From assembly GCA_015064255.1 (NCBI GenBank), contig SVSP01000021.1, forward strand, positions 1 to 45,987: a DNA stretch of 45,987 nt, in the 5' to 3' direction. The notes below the pieces were generated by a model. The model made no database searches and had not been told where the DNA came from. It saw only the letters and a list, made by a program, of their open reading frames with translations. Positions 1 through 7,120 of this stretch are shown piece after piece. The translations under genes were made by a program, and so were the position numbers. Origin of the DNA: Oscillospiraceae bacterium (lineage in GTDB: Bacteria; Bacillota; Clostridia; Oscillospirales; CAG-272). How positions within the stretch are numbered: position 1 is the stretch's first letter; each line of letters opens with the position of its first letter.

Positions 1-128
1 AGCTTGCAAAGCTTTGCAAGAAGCATAATCTCGACGCACTTCACGACACAATCCACGAAATGGCACGTGATGAGGCTCGCCACGGCAAGGCATTTGAAGG
101 ACTTCTTAACAGATATTTCAAGAACTAA
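1..128 (+). CDS. Rubrerythrin C-terminal fragment (5' end outside window)
   Basis: The reading frame enters at base 3 and runs 41 codons to TAA at 126-128. It encodes the last helices of a rubrerythrin, a di-iron peroxidase that removes hydrogen peroxide in anaerobes. The diiron ligand motif DEARH (ExxH type) is present. Bases 1-119 are identical to 1741-1859, the end of the complete fusion gene downstream; only the last two residues differ (KN here, GK there). A good terminator follows at 146-175 and the flanking DNA is unlike that after the second copy, so this appears to be a real tandem paralogue and not a simple assembly echo. Whether it carries the same flavin reductase and rubredoxin domains cannot be seen. 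Confidence 0.8.
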   Translation, partial: LAKLCKKHNLDALHDTIHEMARDEARHGKAFEGLLNRYFKN

Positions 129-145
129 TTTGATAACTAAATATT

Positions 146-175
146 CAAAGGGTAGGGCTTTCCTGCCCTTTGTTT
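146..175 (+). terminator. Intrinsic terminator after the first rubrerythrin gene
   Basis: An 11-bp stem (146-156 with 162-172, one U-G pair) closes a GCTTT loop and is followed by a short T-rich stretch. It lies 18 bases after the stop codon of the truncated gene. Confidence 0.65.
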
Positions 176-205
176 GCCGATTGGAAAGTTAGTTAAGAAT
201 ATGAT

Positions 206-238
206 TGCAGGGGCTTTTTTTGAAAAACCGCCCCTGCA
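206..238. repeat. Inverted repeat, 9-bp GC-rich arms
   Basis: TGCAGGGGC (206-214) pairs with GCCCCTGCA (230-238). The spacer holds a T run and an A run that can extend the stem. Confidence 0.7.
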
Positions 239-346
239 CCCCGAAAAACTTTCAAAAGCGGGTATAAATGTAGCCGTGAAGTTTGCAAAAACTCCACTAA
301 ACTCCGCGCAAATCGCGTGACTCACTTCTTCGCGCTCGTCACAAAT

Positions 347-376
347 GTTTTTTCGTTTGCAAGCAAACGAAAAAAC
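347..376. repeat. Inverted repeat, 14-bp perfect arms
   Basis: GTTTTTTCGTTTGC (347-360) is followed by AA and its exact reverse complement (363-376). The two-base loop makes it better as a DNA dyad than as an RNA hairpin. A T run at the left and A run at the right mean it is not a normal terminator. Confidence 0.75.
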
Positions 377-486
377 TGCGCTTTGCTACTGTTGAATGTA
401 GCCGTTTTGGTGGGTATATGTCTGTTATTTGAAGTAGCAAATTACAGTTTTTCGAGCCGCCTGTTAAAATGGCGAGAAAAACGTTA

Positions 487-506
487 TGTGTCAACTCGTT
501 GACACA
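487..506. repeat. Inverted repeat, 9-bp arms
   Basis: TGTGTCAAC (487-495), spacer TC, then GTTGACACA (498-506). Size and symmetry resemble a dimeric repressor operator, but no regulator can be assigned. Confidence 0.6.
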
Positions 507-550
507 ATTTGCGCGAAATCTTGCCGCTAAGCTCTATTAAAAAGTTTTTG

Positions 551-570
551 GTTCTTTTTTCAAAAAGAAC
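551..570. repeat. Inverted repeat, 9-bp arms
   Basis: GTTCTTTTT (551-559), spacer TC, then AAAAAGAAC (562-570), 69 bases before the start of the fusion gene. Confidence 0.6.
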
Positions 571-638
571 ATAATCCTTTACTTAAACTAACTTTCAAAA
601 AAGCCCCCACATTAAAAATCATTCAAAAGAGGAAAATT

Positions 639-1868
639 ATGAACACAAAAGCACTTTACAACCTCACATACGGCGTGTATCTTATGTCCGCGAAGGATGG
701 CGGCAAGGACAACGCGTGCATTATTAATACAGCAGTTCAGGTGGCTAACAACCCTACAAGAATTTCAGTTGCGGCAATTAAGGGCAACCTCACACACGAT
801 ATGATTGTGAAAACTGGCAAGCTCAACCTTTCCGCATTGTCAGTTGATGCTCCCTTCTCTCTTTTCGAGCATTTCGGTATGAAATCCGGTAGAGACGTGG
901 ATAAATTCGCGACATTTACCGACGTTGCAAGAAGTGAAAACGGACTTTTGTATCTCACAAAATATTCAACTGCTTTTCTTTCACTCAACGTTGTTGAGTC
1001 CTACGATCTCGGTAGCCACACTCTCTTTATAGGTGAGCTTGTAGATGCCGAAACACTTGAAAAGGCAGAAAACTGCACTTACGGTTACTATCAGACGGTT
1101 ATCAAGGTAAGTGCGACAAAGCCCGTGGCAAAAACAGGCTGGAGATGTACAGTTTGCAACCACGTTTATGAGGGTGAAAACCTTCCCGACGACTACATTT
1201 GCCCCATTTGTAAGCACGGCAAAGAGGATTTTGAGAAAATCGGCGGTGAAGCTGCACCCAAGGTAGAAGAAGTTAAGCCCGAACCCACAGTTGGCGGCTC
1301 AAAGAAATTCGTTTGCTCCGTTTGTGGATACGTTCACGAGGGTGATTCTGCACCCGACCAGTGCCCTGTTTGTAAGGTTCCTTCAGATAAATTCACCGAA
1401 GTTAATGGTGAGAGAACTTGGGCGGCAGAGCACGTTATCGGCGTAGGCAAGGATATTCCGGACAGCGTTCCTGCAGAAGATAAGGCAGAGATTCTCGCAG
1501 GTCTTAAGGCTAACTTCGAAGGCGAATGCACAGAAGTAGGTATGTATCTTGCGATGGCAAGAGCCGCGCACAGAGAAGGCTACCCTGAAATCGGACTTTA
1601 CTGGGAAAAGGCAGCTTGGGAAGAAGCAGAGCACGCAGCAAAGTTTGCAGAGCTTCTCGGTGATATGGTTTCCGCATCCACAAAGGAAAACCTTGCAGTA
1701 CGTGTTGACGCAGAAAACGGCGCAACAGCAGGAAAGTTTGAGCTTGCAAAGCTTTGCAAGAAGCATAATCTCGACGCACTTCACGACACAATCCACGAAA
1801 TGGCACGTGATGAGGCTCGCCACGGCAAGGCATTTGAAGGACTTCTTAACAGATATTTCGGTAAATAA
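639..1868 (+). CDS. Flavin reductase-rubredoxin-rubredoxin-rubrerythrin fusion
   Basis: A 409-residue protein that looks like a one-chain electron relay for peroxide or oxygen detoxification in the cytoplasm. Residues 1-155 resemble the flavin reductase domain of high-molecular-weight rubredoxin (Hrb), with FMN taking electrons from NAD(P)H or a partner. A first rubredoxin spans about 167-200 (C170/C173 and C188/C191, CPIC). A second, shorter one spans 222-258 (C226/C229 and C242/C245), of the type found at the front of reverse rubrerythrins. Residues 265-409 form the ferritin-like diiron domain, with ExxH motifs in EEAEH and DEARH. The order is therefore Hrb fused to reverse rubrerythrin. 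The inferred route is NAD(P)H to FMN to rubredoxin iron to the diiron peroxidase site. The ATG follows AGAGGA by 5 bases. The last 119 coding bases before the GGT-AAA-TAA end are shared exactly with the gene at the window start. Confidence 0.9.
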   Translation: MNTKALYNLTYGVYLMSAKDGGKDNACIINTAVQVANNPTRISVAAIKGNLTHDMIVKTGKLNLSALSVDAPFSLFEHFGMKSGRDVDKFATFTDVARSENGLLYLTKYSTAFLSLNVVESYDLGSHTLFIGELVDAETLEKAENCTYGYYQTVIKVSATKPVAKTGWRCTVCNHVYEGENLPDDYICPICKHGKEDFEKIGGEAAPKVEEVKPEPTVGGSKKFVCSVCGYVHEGDSAPDQCPVCKVPSDKFTEVNGERTWAAEHVIGVGKDIPDSVPAEDKAEILAGLKANFEGECTEVGMYLAMARAAHREGYPEIGLYWEKAAWEEAEHAAKFAELLGDMVSASTKENLAVRVDAENGATAGKFELAKLCKKHNLDALHDTIHEMARDEARHGKAFEGLLNRYFGK

Positions 1869-1890
1869 TCTTACATAAACAGATACTTTT

Positions 1891-1926
1891 ACGGGTATCT
1901 TGCTTAAATAGCAAGATGCCCGTATT
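1891..1926 (+). terminator. Hairpin after the rubrerythrin fusion gene
   Basis: A 13-bp stem (1891-1903 with 1911-1923, one G-U pair) has a 7-base loop and only a weak T tail. The hairpin at 1941-1957 follows and may share the task. Confidence 0.55.
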
Positions 1927-1940
1927 TGATATAAAGAAAG

Positions 1941-1961
1941 CGGAGGCACTGCCTCCGTTTT
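1941..1961. terminator. Bidirectional terminator between convergent genes
   Basis: CGGAGGC (1941-1947), loop ACT, GCCTCCG (1951-1957) and TTTT on the plus strand. On the minus strand the hairpin stands just after the lipoprotein gene's TAG and is followed by CTTTCTTT. Confidence 0.65.
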
Positions 1962-1963
1962 AA

Positions 1964-2650
1964 CTATTCAATGTCCTGCGGCTTGTCGATATGTTCTCCG
2001 GTAAAGCCGTCAAAAAAATATTCTTTGTGAATCTCGAAGTCGTTTACGTACTCATAGCATGTGTAAAGTGCCGATGATTCATCTTCGGGATTCATATAAA
2101 AATTGATATCTAAACTTCCGCTCGGATCAGTAATCTCACACTGTATAAATAAGCTTCCATCGGGAAGAAAAAGCTCAATTTTGTCTCTTTTGAAACAGTT
2201 TTCATCGTTAGGCTGTTTTGAATACCAAATACGTTCTAAAACTTTGGCGTATGGCTCTGTAGAAATTGTTTCTTCGTAAACTCGGAATGAATCCTCTTTG
2301 GAAAATTCAGTAATATTTATATAAGAACGATGATTTACGTTAAAGCCGTTGTAAACAAGAGTCTCTTCGGACAAAGTGAAATTAAAGTGGTCCGTATCTA
2401 AAACAGAACCGTTTATGCTTAAAGCGATGTAATTGCCTTCCGATGCTTCATAAGTGTAAACAACTTTATCGTTTAGATCAAGAATTTCTATCTTTACGGT
2501 ATCTCCTGAAGAATCTGTAGTATTTCTATGCTTGCCGATAACTTCACCGTTTTCGTTTCTGATCTCAAAAATGGCGGATTTTTCTTCATCACATGAGATA
2601 AATGCTAAACACATAACTGCAATCATCAGTACAGCGATAATTTTTTTCAT
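1964..2650 (-). CDS. Small secreted lipoprotein of unknown function
   Basis: I do not recognise the family. The 228-residue product starts with a classical lipoprotein signal (MKK, hydrophobic run, lipobox FISC with the lipidated Cys at residue 20), so the mature part should sit on the outer face of the membrane. The rest is hydrophilic and looks beta-rich, with many acidic residues and no catalytic motif I can name. The start at 2650 is preferred over an upstream in-frame codon because GGGAG stands 8 bases before it and the promoter (TTGAAA/TATAAT at 2685-2713) would overlap a longer version. It is monocistronic: its own promoter lies upstream and a terminator hairpin directly follows the stop. 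Confidence 0.75.
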   Translation of the reverse strand: MKKIIAVLMIAVMCLAFISCDEEKSAIFEIRNENGEVIGKHRNTTDSSGDTVKIEILDLNDKVVYTYEASEGNYIALSINGSVLDTDHFNFTLSEETLVYNGFNVNHRSYINITEFSKEDSFRVYEETISTEPYAKVLERIWYSKQPNDENCFKRDKIELFLPDGSLFIQCEITDPSGSLDINFYMNPEDESSALYTCYEYVNDFEIHKEYFFDGFTGEHIDKPQDIE

Positions 2651-2684
2651 AATATTTCTCCCGAAATTTAATTTTTCAAACTCG

Positions 2685-2713
2685 ATTATATCATAAAAAT
2701 ATGAATTTTTCAA
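2685..2713 (-). promoter_or_regulatory. Promoter of the lipoprotein gene
   Basis: On the minus strand, TTGAAA (2713-2708), 17-base spacer, TATAAT (2690-2685). This is a near-consensus housekeeping promoter 35 bases before the start codon. Confidence 0.8.
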
Positions 2714-2759
2714 TACCGTCCAAAAACTGCTCTCATCCGCCGTTATTATTCCCTCACGA

Positions 2760-2788
2760 TTGACATTTGTATTTTGCTGTGCTATAAT
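2760..2788 (+). promoter_or_regulatory. Consensus promoter of the GH2 gene
   Basis: TTGACA (2760-2765), 17-base spacer, TATAAT (2783-2788), both boxes perfect. It is back to back with the divergent lipoprotein promoter about 46 bases away. Confidence 0.9.
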
Positions 2789-2826
2789 GCTCTTGAAAAT
2801 AATTTTCAGAAAAGGAAAATATTATT

Positions 2827-5421
2827 ATGGTACATAAAAAATTGTTTCCACAGCCTAATAAAGAGAGAAACGAATGGAAAAATCTTAACGGTGCTTGGGA
2901 ATTTTCACTTAATGAGAAAAAATATGATAAAATAATCGAAGTGCCGTATCCGTGGGGCTCACCCCTGTCGGGAATAAGCGAAGAGGCGGACGGTACGGGC
3001 TATTACCGTAAGAGCGTAGAATGGAATCCCGAGTCGGAGCGAATTTGGATCGTGTTCGGCGCGGTCGATTATGACTGCGAGGTGCGTGTCAACGGACAGA
3101 CTTTCGGAAACCATAGAGGCGGATATAACCGCTTTGAGTTTGACGTCACAGATGTATGGAAGAGAGAAGGCGAAAATACTGTAGAGGTTGACGCTACCGA
3201 CGTAAGCGCAAAGACACAGCTCTACGGTAAGCAGGGCTACGGTAACGCGCGCGGAATATGGCAGACCGTATGGCTTGAAGGCAGACCGTCCGCGTTTATT
3301 GATAACTTCTTTGTAAAAACAAAGCTCGACGGAAGCGTTTCTTACGAGGTTGACTGCGTAGGTGCCGACGGAATGACGCTTACGGCAGAATTTGAAGGTG
3401 TTACCGCGTCCGCAGAGGTAAAAGCAGGTAAAGCACTCGTCACGTTTAAGGTGGAGGACCCGAAGTGGTGGACACCCGAAACTCCCGACCTCTACTACGG
3501 AAAGCTCACACTCGGTGATGACAGCCTTTCTACCTACTTCGGTATTCGCGAGATAGGTACGGGCAAATTCGGCGCAAATAAGCGTAATTATATAACTCTG
3601 AACGGTAAGCCTTATTATATAAACGGCGTACTCGACCAAAGCTTCAATCCGAAAGGATTTTTCACACTTCCTTCGGATGATGACTGCCGCGAAGAAATCC
3701 TCCGTCTGAAGCGCATAGGCATTAATATGGCGAGAATTCATATCAAGGCAGAAGAGCCGCTTAAGCTCTATTATGCGGATAAGCTCGGTATGCTCGTTAT
3801 GGCAGATATTCCTTGCTTCTGGGGAGAGCCTGTACCCGAAGCGAAGGCACAGTACGAGATAGAAATGGAAGAGCAGATGGTTCGTGACCGCAATAACCCG
3901 TCTGTCTTCTACTGGGTTATCTTTAATGAAACTTGGGGACTTCTCCATTTCAATAAAAAAGAAGACGGAAGCGTAGTCAAGGAATATAAAAAGGAAACGG
4001 CAGATTGGGTAGTTAAGTGTTGGGAAAAGGCAAAGGCTATAGACCCCACAAGACTCGTAGAGGATAACTCACCCTGCAGAGGCGACCATACCAAGACAGA
4101 CGTAAATACCTGGCACTTCTATTCTAACGGCTATAAGAGAGTAAAGGGCGTTGTGGATAGCTTCTGCAACGGAGCGTTCGTAGGATCGACGAAGAACTAT
4201 ATCCACGGTCATACGATGGAAGACGTGCCCTGTATGAACAGCGAATGCGGAAACGTGTGGGGAATTAAAGGAAACGCGGGCGAAAGCGACATTTCGTGGC
4301 AGTATAAATATATGCTCAACGAATTCAGACTTCACGATAAGCTCTGCGGCTTCGTTTTCACAGAGTTCCACGACGTTGTAAACGAATTTAACGGATATTA
4401 TAAGATCGATAACGGCGATAAAGATTTCGGCTATGATATGTACGGAATGACTCTTAAGGACCTTCACGGACAGGACTATCTCGGCTGTGACTTTGCACCG
4501 ATGACAACAGTAAAAGCAGGCGAAGAAATAAAAGTTCCGCTGTTTGGCTCAAGCTTTAGTGATAAGTACCACGGTAAGCTTCTTAAGATAGATTGGCAGC
4601 TCACCTGTCAGGATCCTATCGACGGTGATTTCACCACAGATGACGGCGAGATAGGAATCGTGTGGTCGGGCTACGGAAGCTTTCCTGCGGGTGAAATTGA
4701 ATTCACAGTTCCAGAACACGACGGCGTTGCAGCTCTGACATTTGCCCTCTTCGACGGTAACGAAAAAATTATGCAGAATGCAATTCTCTTTGATATCGAC
4801 GGCGAAAAGAAGGGCGCGCTCGTTCTTGATCCCGCACAGCTTTCATCAAGCTTCAAGAATACGATTCCCACAGCTATGGGTAAGGTAAGCGGTCTCGGAA
4901 AGGGAAGCTTGGAAGCAGAAATCAAGACAGCGGATATTCCCGATTTTGCAAATGCAGACAGCCTCAGAATAATTTTCGAAGCATCTACGCGCCATCCTAT
5001 GACACACGATTTTGCTGACGGAAATAAAGACGGACAGATAGACCTTGACTTTATGCTCGGCTACCGTTGCGATCCGGGAGCGAATGTAAACTCGTTCGTG
5101 CAGACCGATGCAAGAAAATGGGGCGGTATGCTCGAAGTAAGTATAGACGGTAAACCGATTGACGAAATATACCTTGCAGATGATCCCGCAGACTCTCGCG
5201 GTGCGCTTTCACATCATTATCAGCCGTTTGACGATCTCCTTGAAGAAGCGGGAACGTACGGCACTCTGTGTGACATTTATCTTCCTTCTGCAATCCTTCT
5301 TAAGCTTAAGGATAAAGAAAGCTTTAAGCTTACCCTTACAATGAAGGACGATAAAGGACTTTCGATTTTCTCGCGCACGAGCGGAAGATACGGACTCGGT
5401 CTGGTGATAAAAACGGTATAA
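2827..5421 (+). CDS. Glycoside hydrolase family 2 protein (beta-galactosidase/beta-glucuronidase type)
   Basis: 864 residues without a signal peptide, so a cytoplasmic retaining exo-beta-glycosidase. The N-terminal third is the jelly-roll sugar-binding domain of GH2 (NLNGAWEF near residue 20, then GYYRK and VNG motifs), followed by an Ig-like domain and the TIM barrel from about residue 255. The acid/base is E368 in FNETWG. The nucleophile is probably E473 in MNSECG, where family members usually have SEYG. A long C-terminal extension of about 290 residues is predicted beta-rich. The sugar specificity cannot be read from the sequence. It has a consensus promoter at 2760 and an AAAAGGA ribosome binding site. 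The GH32-like gene follows after 101 bases with no clear terminator between, so they may act on one oligosaccharide. Confidence 0.85.
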   Translation: MVHKKLFPQPNKERNEWKNLNGAWEFSLNEKKYDKIIEVPYPWGSPLSGISEEADGTGYYRKSVEWNPESERIWIVFGAVDYDCEVRVNGQTFGNHRGGYNRFEFDVTDVWKREGENTVEVDATDVSAKTQLYGKQGYGNARGIWQTVWLEGRPSAFIDNFFVKTKLDGSVSYEVDCVGADGMTLTAEFEGVTASAEVKAGKALVTFKVEDPKWWTPETPDLYYGKLTLGDDSLSTYFGIREIGTGKFGANKRNYITLNGKPYYINGVLDQSFNPKGFFTLPSDDDCREEILRLKRIGINMARIHIKAEEPLKLYYADKLGMLVMADIPCFWGEPVPEAKAQYEIEMEEQMVRDRNNPSVFYWVIFNETWGLLHFNKKEDGSVVKEYKKETADWVVKCWEKAKAIDPTRLVEDNSPCRGDHTKTDVNTWHFYSNGYKRVKGVVDSFCNGAFVGSTKNYIHGHTMEDVPCMNSECGNVWGIKGNAGESDISWQYKYMLNEFRLHDKLCGFVFTEFHDVVNEFNGYYKIDNGDKDFGYDMYGMTLKDLHGQDYLGCDFAPMTTVKAGEEIKVPLFGSSFSDKYHGKLLKIDWQLTCQDPIDGDFTTDDGEIGIVWSGYGSFPAGEIEFTVPEHDGVAALTFALFDGNEKIMQNAILFDIDGEKKGALVLDPAQLSSSFKNTIPTAMGKVSGLGKGSLEAEIKTADIPDFANADSLRIIFEASTRHPMTHDFADGNKDGQIDLDFMLGYRCDPGANVNSFVQTDARKWGGMLEVSIDGKPIDEIYLADDPADSRGALSHHYQPFDDLLEEAGTYGTLCDIYLPSAILLKLKDKESFKLTLTMKDDKGLSIFSRTSGRYGLGLVIKTV

Positions 5422-5522
5422 TAAATAAAATCTGTACTATAACGCAGAAATACATAATACCGTTGTCCTAAAGTAAAGTATAATCAGAATGATAAATTTA
5501 ATGTAAAAGGAGAAAATTCAGT

Positions 5523-6941
5523 ATGTACTATCGAGCCCAAGGTAAGGCTGTATGTGCCGACGTTATCCCATATTACGAGAATGGAACTTTTTACCTCTTC
5601 TATTTGCGAGACTATCGCGATTTCGCTGAGCACGGAGAAGGATGTCCATGGTGTTTGCTGACAACTAAGGACCTTGTTCACTATGAAGATCACGGTGAAG
5701 TGCTTGTGCGCGGAGAAACGGAAGATCAGGATCTTTACGTGTTTACCGGTAGCTGTACCAAATATAACGGAGAATATTATATTTATTATACCGGTCATAA
5801 TCCGCACAAACGCAGGGCTGGATTTCCGGAGCAGAAAATATTGCTTGCAAAGTCAAATGATCTGTATCACTGGGAAAAGGTAAAGGACTTTGTTCTGGAA
5901 GCACCTGAGCATCTTGAAATGCACGACTATCGTGATCCGTTTGTGTTTTTCGATGAGGAAAAGAAAAAATATTGTATGCTTCTTGCAGGTCGTGTGAAAA
6001 ATGACGGTCCTGTAAATTCAAAAGGTGTGACGCTGGTGCTGTATTCGGATGATATGCAGAATTGGCAGCTTCAGGATGAACCTTTCTATGCTCCGAATGC
6101 GTTCTTCACTCACGAGTGTCCGGATGTGTTCAAGATGGGAGATTGGTGGTATCTGATATTCAGCGAGTTTACCGATAAGGTAGTTACGACCTACCGTATG
6201 TCAAAATCTCCGAGCGGACCGTGGATCACGCCTAAGGTCAATAATTTCGATGGTCATGCATTTTATGCTGCGAAGAGTATCAGTGACGGTAATCGCCGAA
6301 TTTTGTTCGGTTGGAACTGTATCAAGAACCACGAGAACGATCACGATTTCTGGCAGTGGGGCGGAACTATCATTCCACACGAAATAGTACAGTCAGATGA
6401 CGGAACTCTTTATGTCAAGTGTCCGCGTGAGATTATGGATGCCTATCAGGTTCCCGCGGTACTGAATGAATCGTATGCACTCAGTACTGTTAAAGAGACA
6501 GAAAACGGTTTTCAGATCGGCGATAATATGCATAAGAGCTTGCGTTTGCTTGCAAAAATGCCTAAAAACTGTAAGATAGAACTTGATTTTAGCACGACGG
6601 ACGAAATCGGTGATTTCGGTGTCATACTGCGAAGCGACGATTGTAACGGTAGATACTATGCGGTAAAGTTTGAACCAAAGTTTAACCGTATGGCATTTGA
6701 TCAGATACCCAGACGTGACGGTTGCCTGCACGTTCAGGTTGACGTTGAACGCTATTGCCCATTAGTGACGGGAGAAAAAAATCATATGGTTATTATTGTC
6801 GAAGAAAGCGTTGCCGAGGTGTACGTAAATGACAAAGTTGCGATGAGTGTGAGAATGTTTGACCATAAGGACGGATATTTCGGACTGTATTCTCAAAATA
6901 CAACGGTCAATTTTGAAAACATCAGGCTGTTCGCAGAATAA
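5523..6941 (+). CDS. GH32/GH43-like five-bladed beta-propeller glycosidase
   Basis: 472 residues, no signal peptide. The first 300 residues have the clan GH-J/F propeller pattern: an early Asp (D13 in CADVIPYY) as probable nucleophile, RDP with D138 as transition-state stabiliser, and HECPD with E198 as acid/base. The last 150 residues form a beta-sandwich as in GH32. RDP plus EC favours GH32 (fructan or sucrose-type substrates), but the usual NDPNG box around the nucleophile is missing and only the Asp is kept, so the substrate may differ from a fructoside. The ATG follows AAAAGGAG by 10 bases. A TATAAT lies at 5479-5484 but without a good -35 box, so expression may come mostly from the GH2 promoter. 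A strong terminator follows. Confidence 0.75.
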   Translation: MYYRAQGKAVCADVIPYYENGTFYLFYLRDYRDFAEHGEGCPWCLLTTKDLVHYEDHGEVLVRGETEDQDLYVFTGSCTKYNGEYYIYYTGHNPHKRRAGFPEQKILLAKSNDLYHWEKVKDFVLEAPEHLEMHDYRDPFVFFDEEKKKYCMLLAGRVKNDGPVNSKGVTLVLYSDDMQNWQLQDEPFYAPNAFFTHECPDVFKMGDWWYLIFSEFTDKVVTTYRMSKSPSGPWITPKVNNFDGHAFYAAKSISDGNRRILFGWNCIKNHENDHDFWQWGGTIIPHEIVQSDDGTLYVKCPREIMDAYQVPAVLNESYALSTVKETENGFQIGDNMHKSLRLLAKMPKNCKIELDFSTTDEIGDFGVILRSDDCNGRYYAVKFEPKFNRMAFDQIPRRDGCLHVQVDVERYCPLVTGEKNHMVIIVEESVAEVYVNDKVAMSVRMFDHKDGYFGLYSQNTTVNFENIRLFAE

Positions 6942-6965
6942 TAAAATGTAAACTGACAGCTGTAG

Positions 6966-7005
6966 AATACAGTACTACCTATTTGATCGGTAGTACTGTA
7001 TTTTT
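6966..7005 (+). terminator. Strong intrinsic terminator
   Basis: 14-bp stem (6966-6979 with 6989-7002) with a 9-base loop and a TTTTT tail. It closes the GH2/GH32-like unit. Confidence 0.85.
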
Positions 7006-7046
7006 ATACACGATTTTGGAAAAACGAAGAATAATCACGTTTTTTG

Positions 7047-7075
7047 TTGACAATTTATAACAGCAGTGATATAAT
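7047..7075 (+). promoter_or_regulatory. Consensus promoter of the sigma factor/AAA+ operon
   Basis: TTGACA (7047-7052), 17-base spacer, TATAAT (7070-7075). A perfect housekeeping promoter suggests that the ECF operon is made constitutively and controlled after transcription or by protein signals. Confidence 0.9.
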
Positions 7076-7120
7076 AACAAAATACAGATATTAAAATACG
7101 ACAGAAAGATCGATTGTACT

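Larger units (their letters stand above)
176..638. other. Non-coding region rich in inverted repeats
   Basis: About 460 bases between the two rubrerythrin genes contain no convincing gene. The short open frames here lack ribosome binding sites and protein-like composition. At least four clean dyads are present and are listed separately. The ribosome binding site of the next gene (AGAGGA, 628-633) lies at the right end. I could not place a confident promoter for that gene. Confidence 0.6.

Noticed and set aside
4..192. Plus-strand frame at the window start, repeated in part at 1549-1878
   Set aside because: Both are the wrong frame of the duplicated rubrerythrin end; they recur only because the DNA recurs.
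317..502. Plus-strand 61-codon frame in the palindrome-rich region
   Set aside because: It crosses two inverted repeats and lacks a ribosome binding site.
1383..1949. Minus-strand open frame antisense to the rubrerythrin fusion
   Set aside because: Cys-rich mirror of a well-defined diiron protein; no supporting start site.
2959..3948. Minus-strand open frame of 329 codons inside the GH2 gene
   Set aside because: Antisense shadow of a gene with clear catalytic motifs; no start signal of its own.
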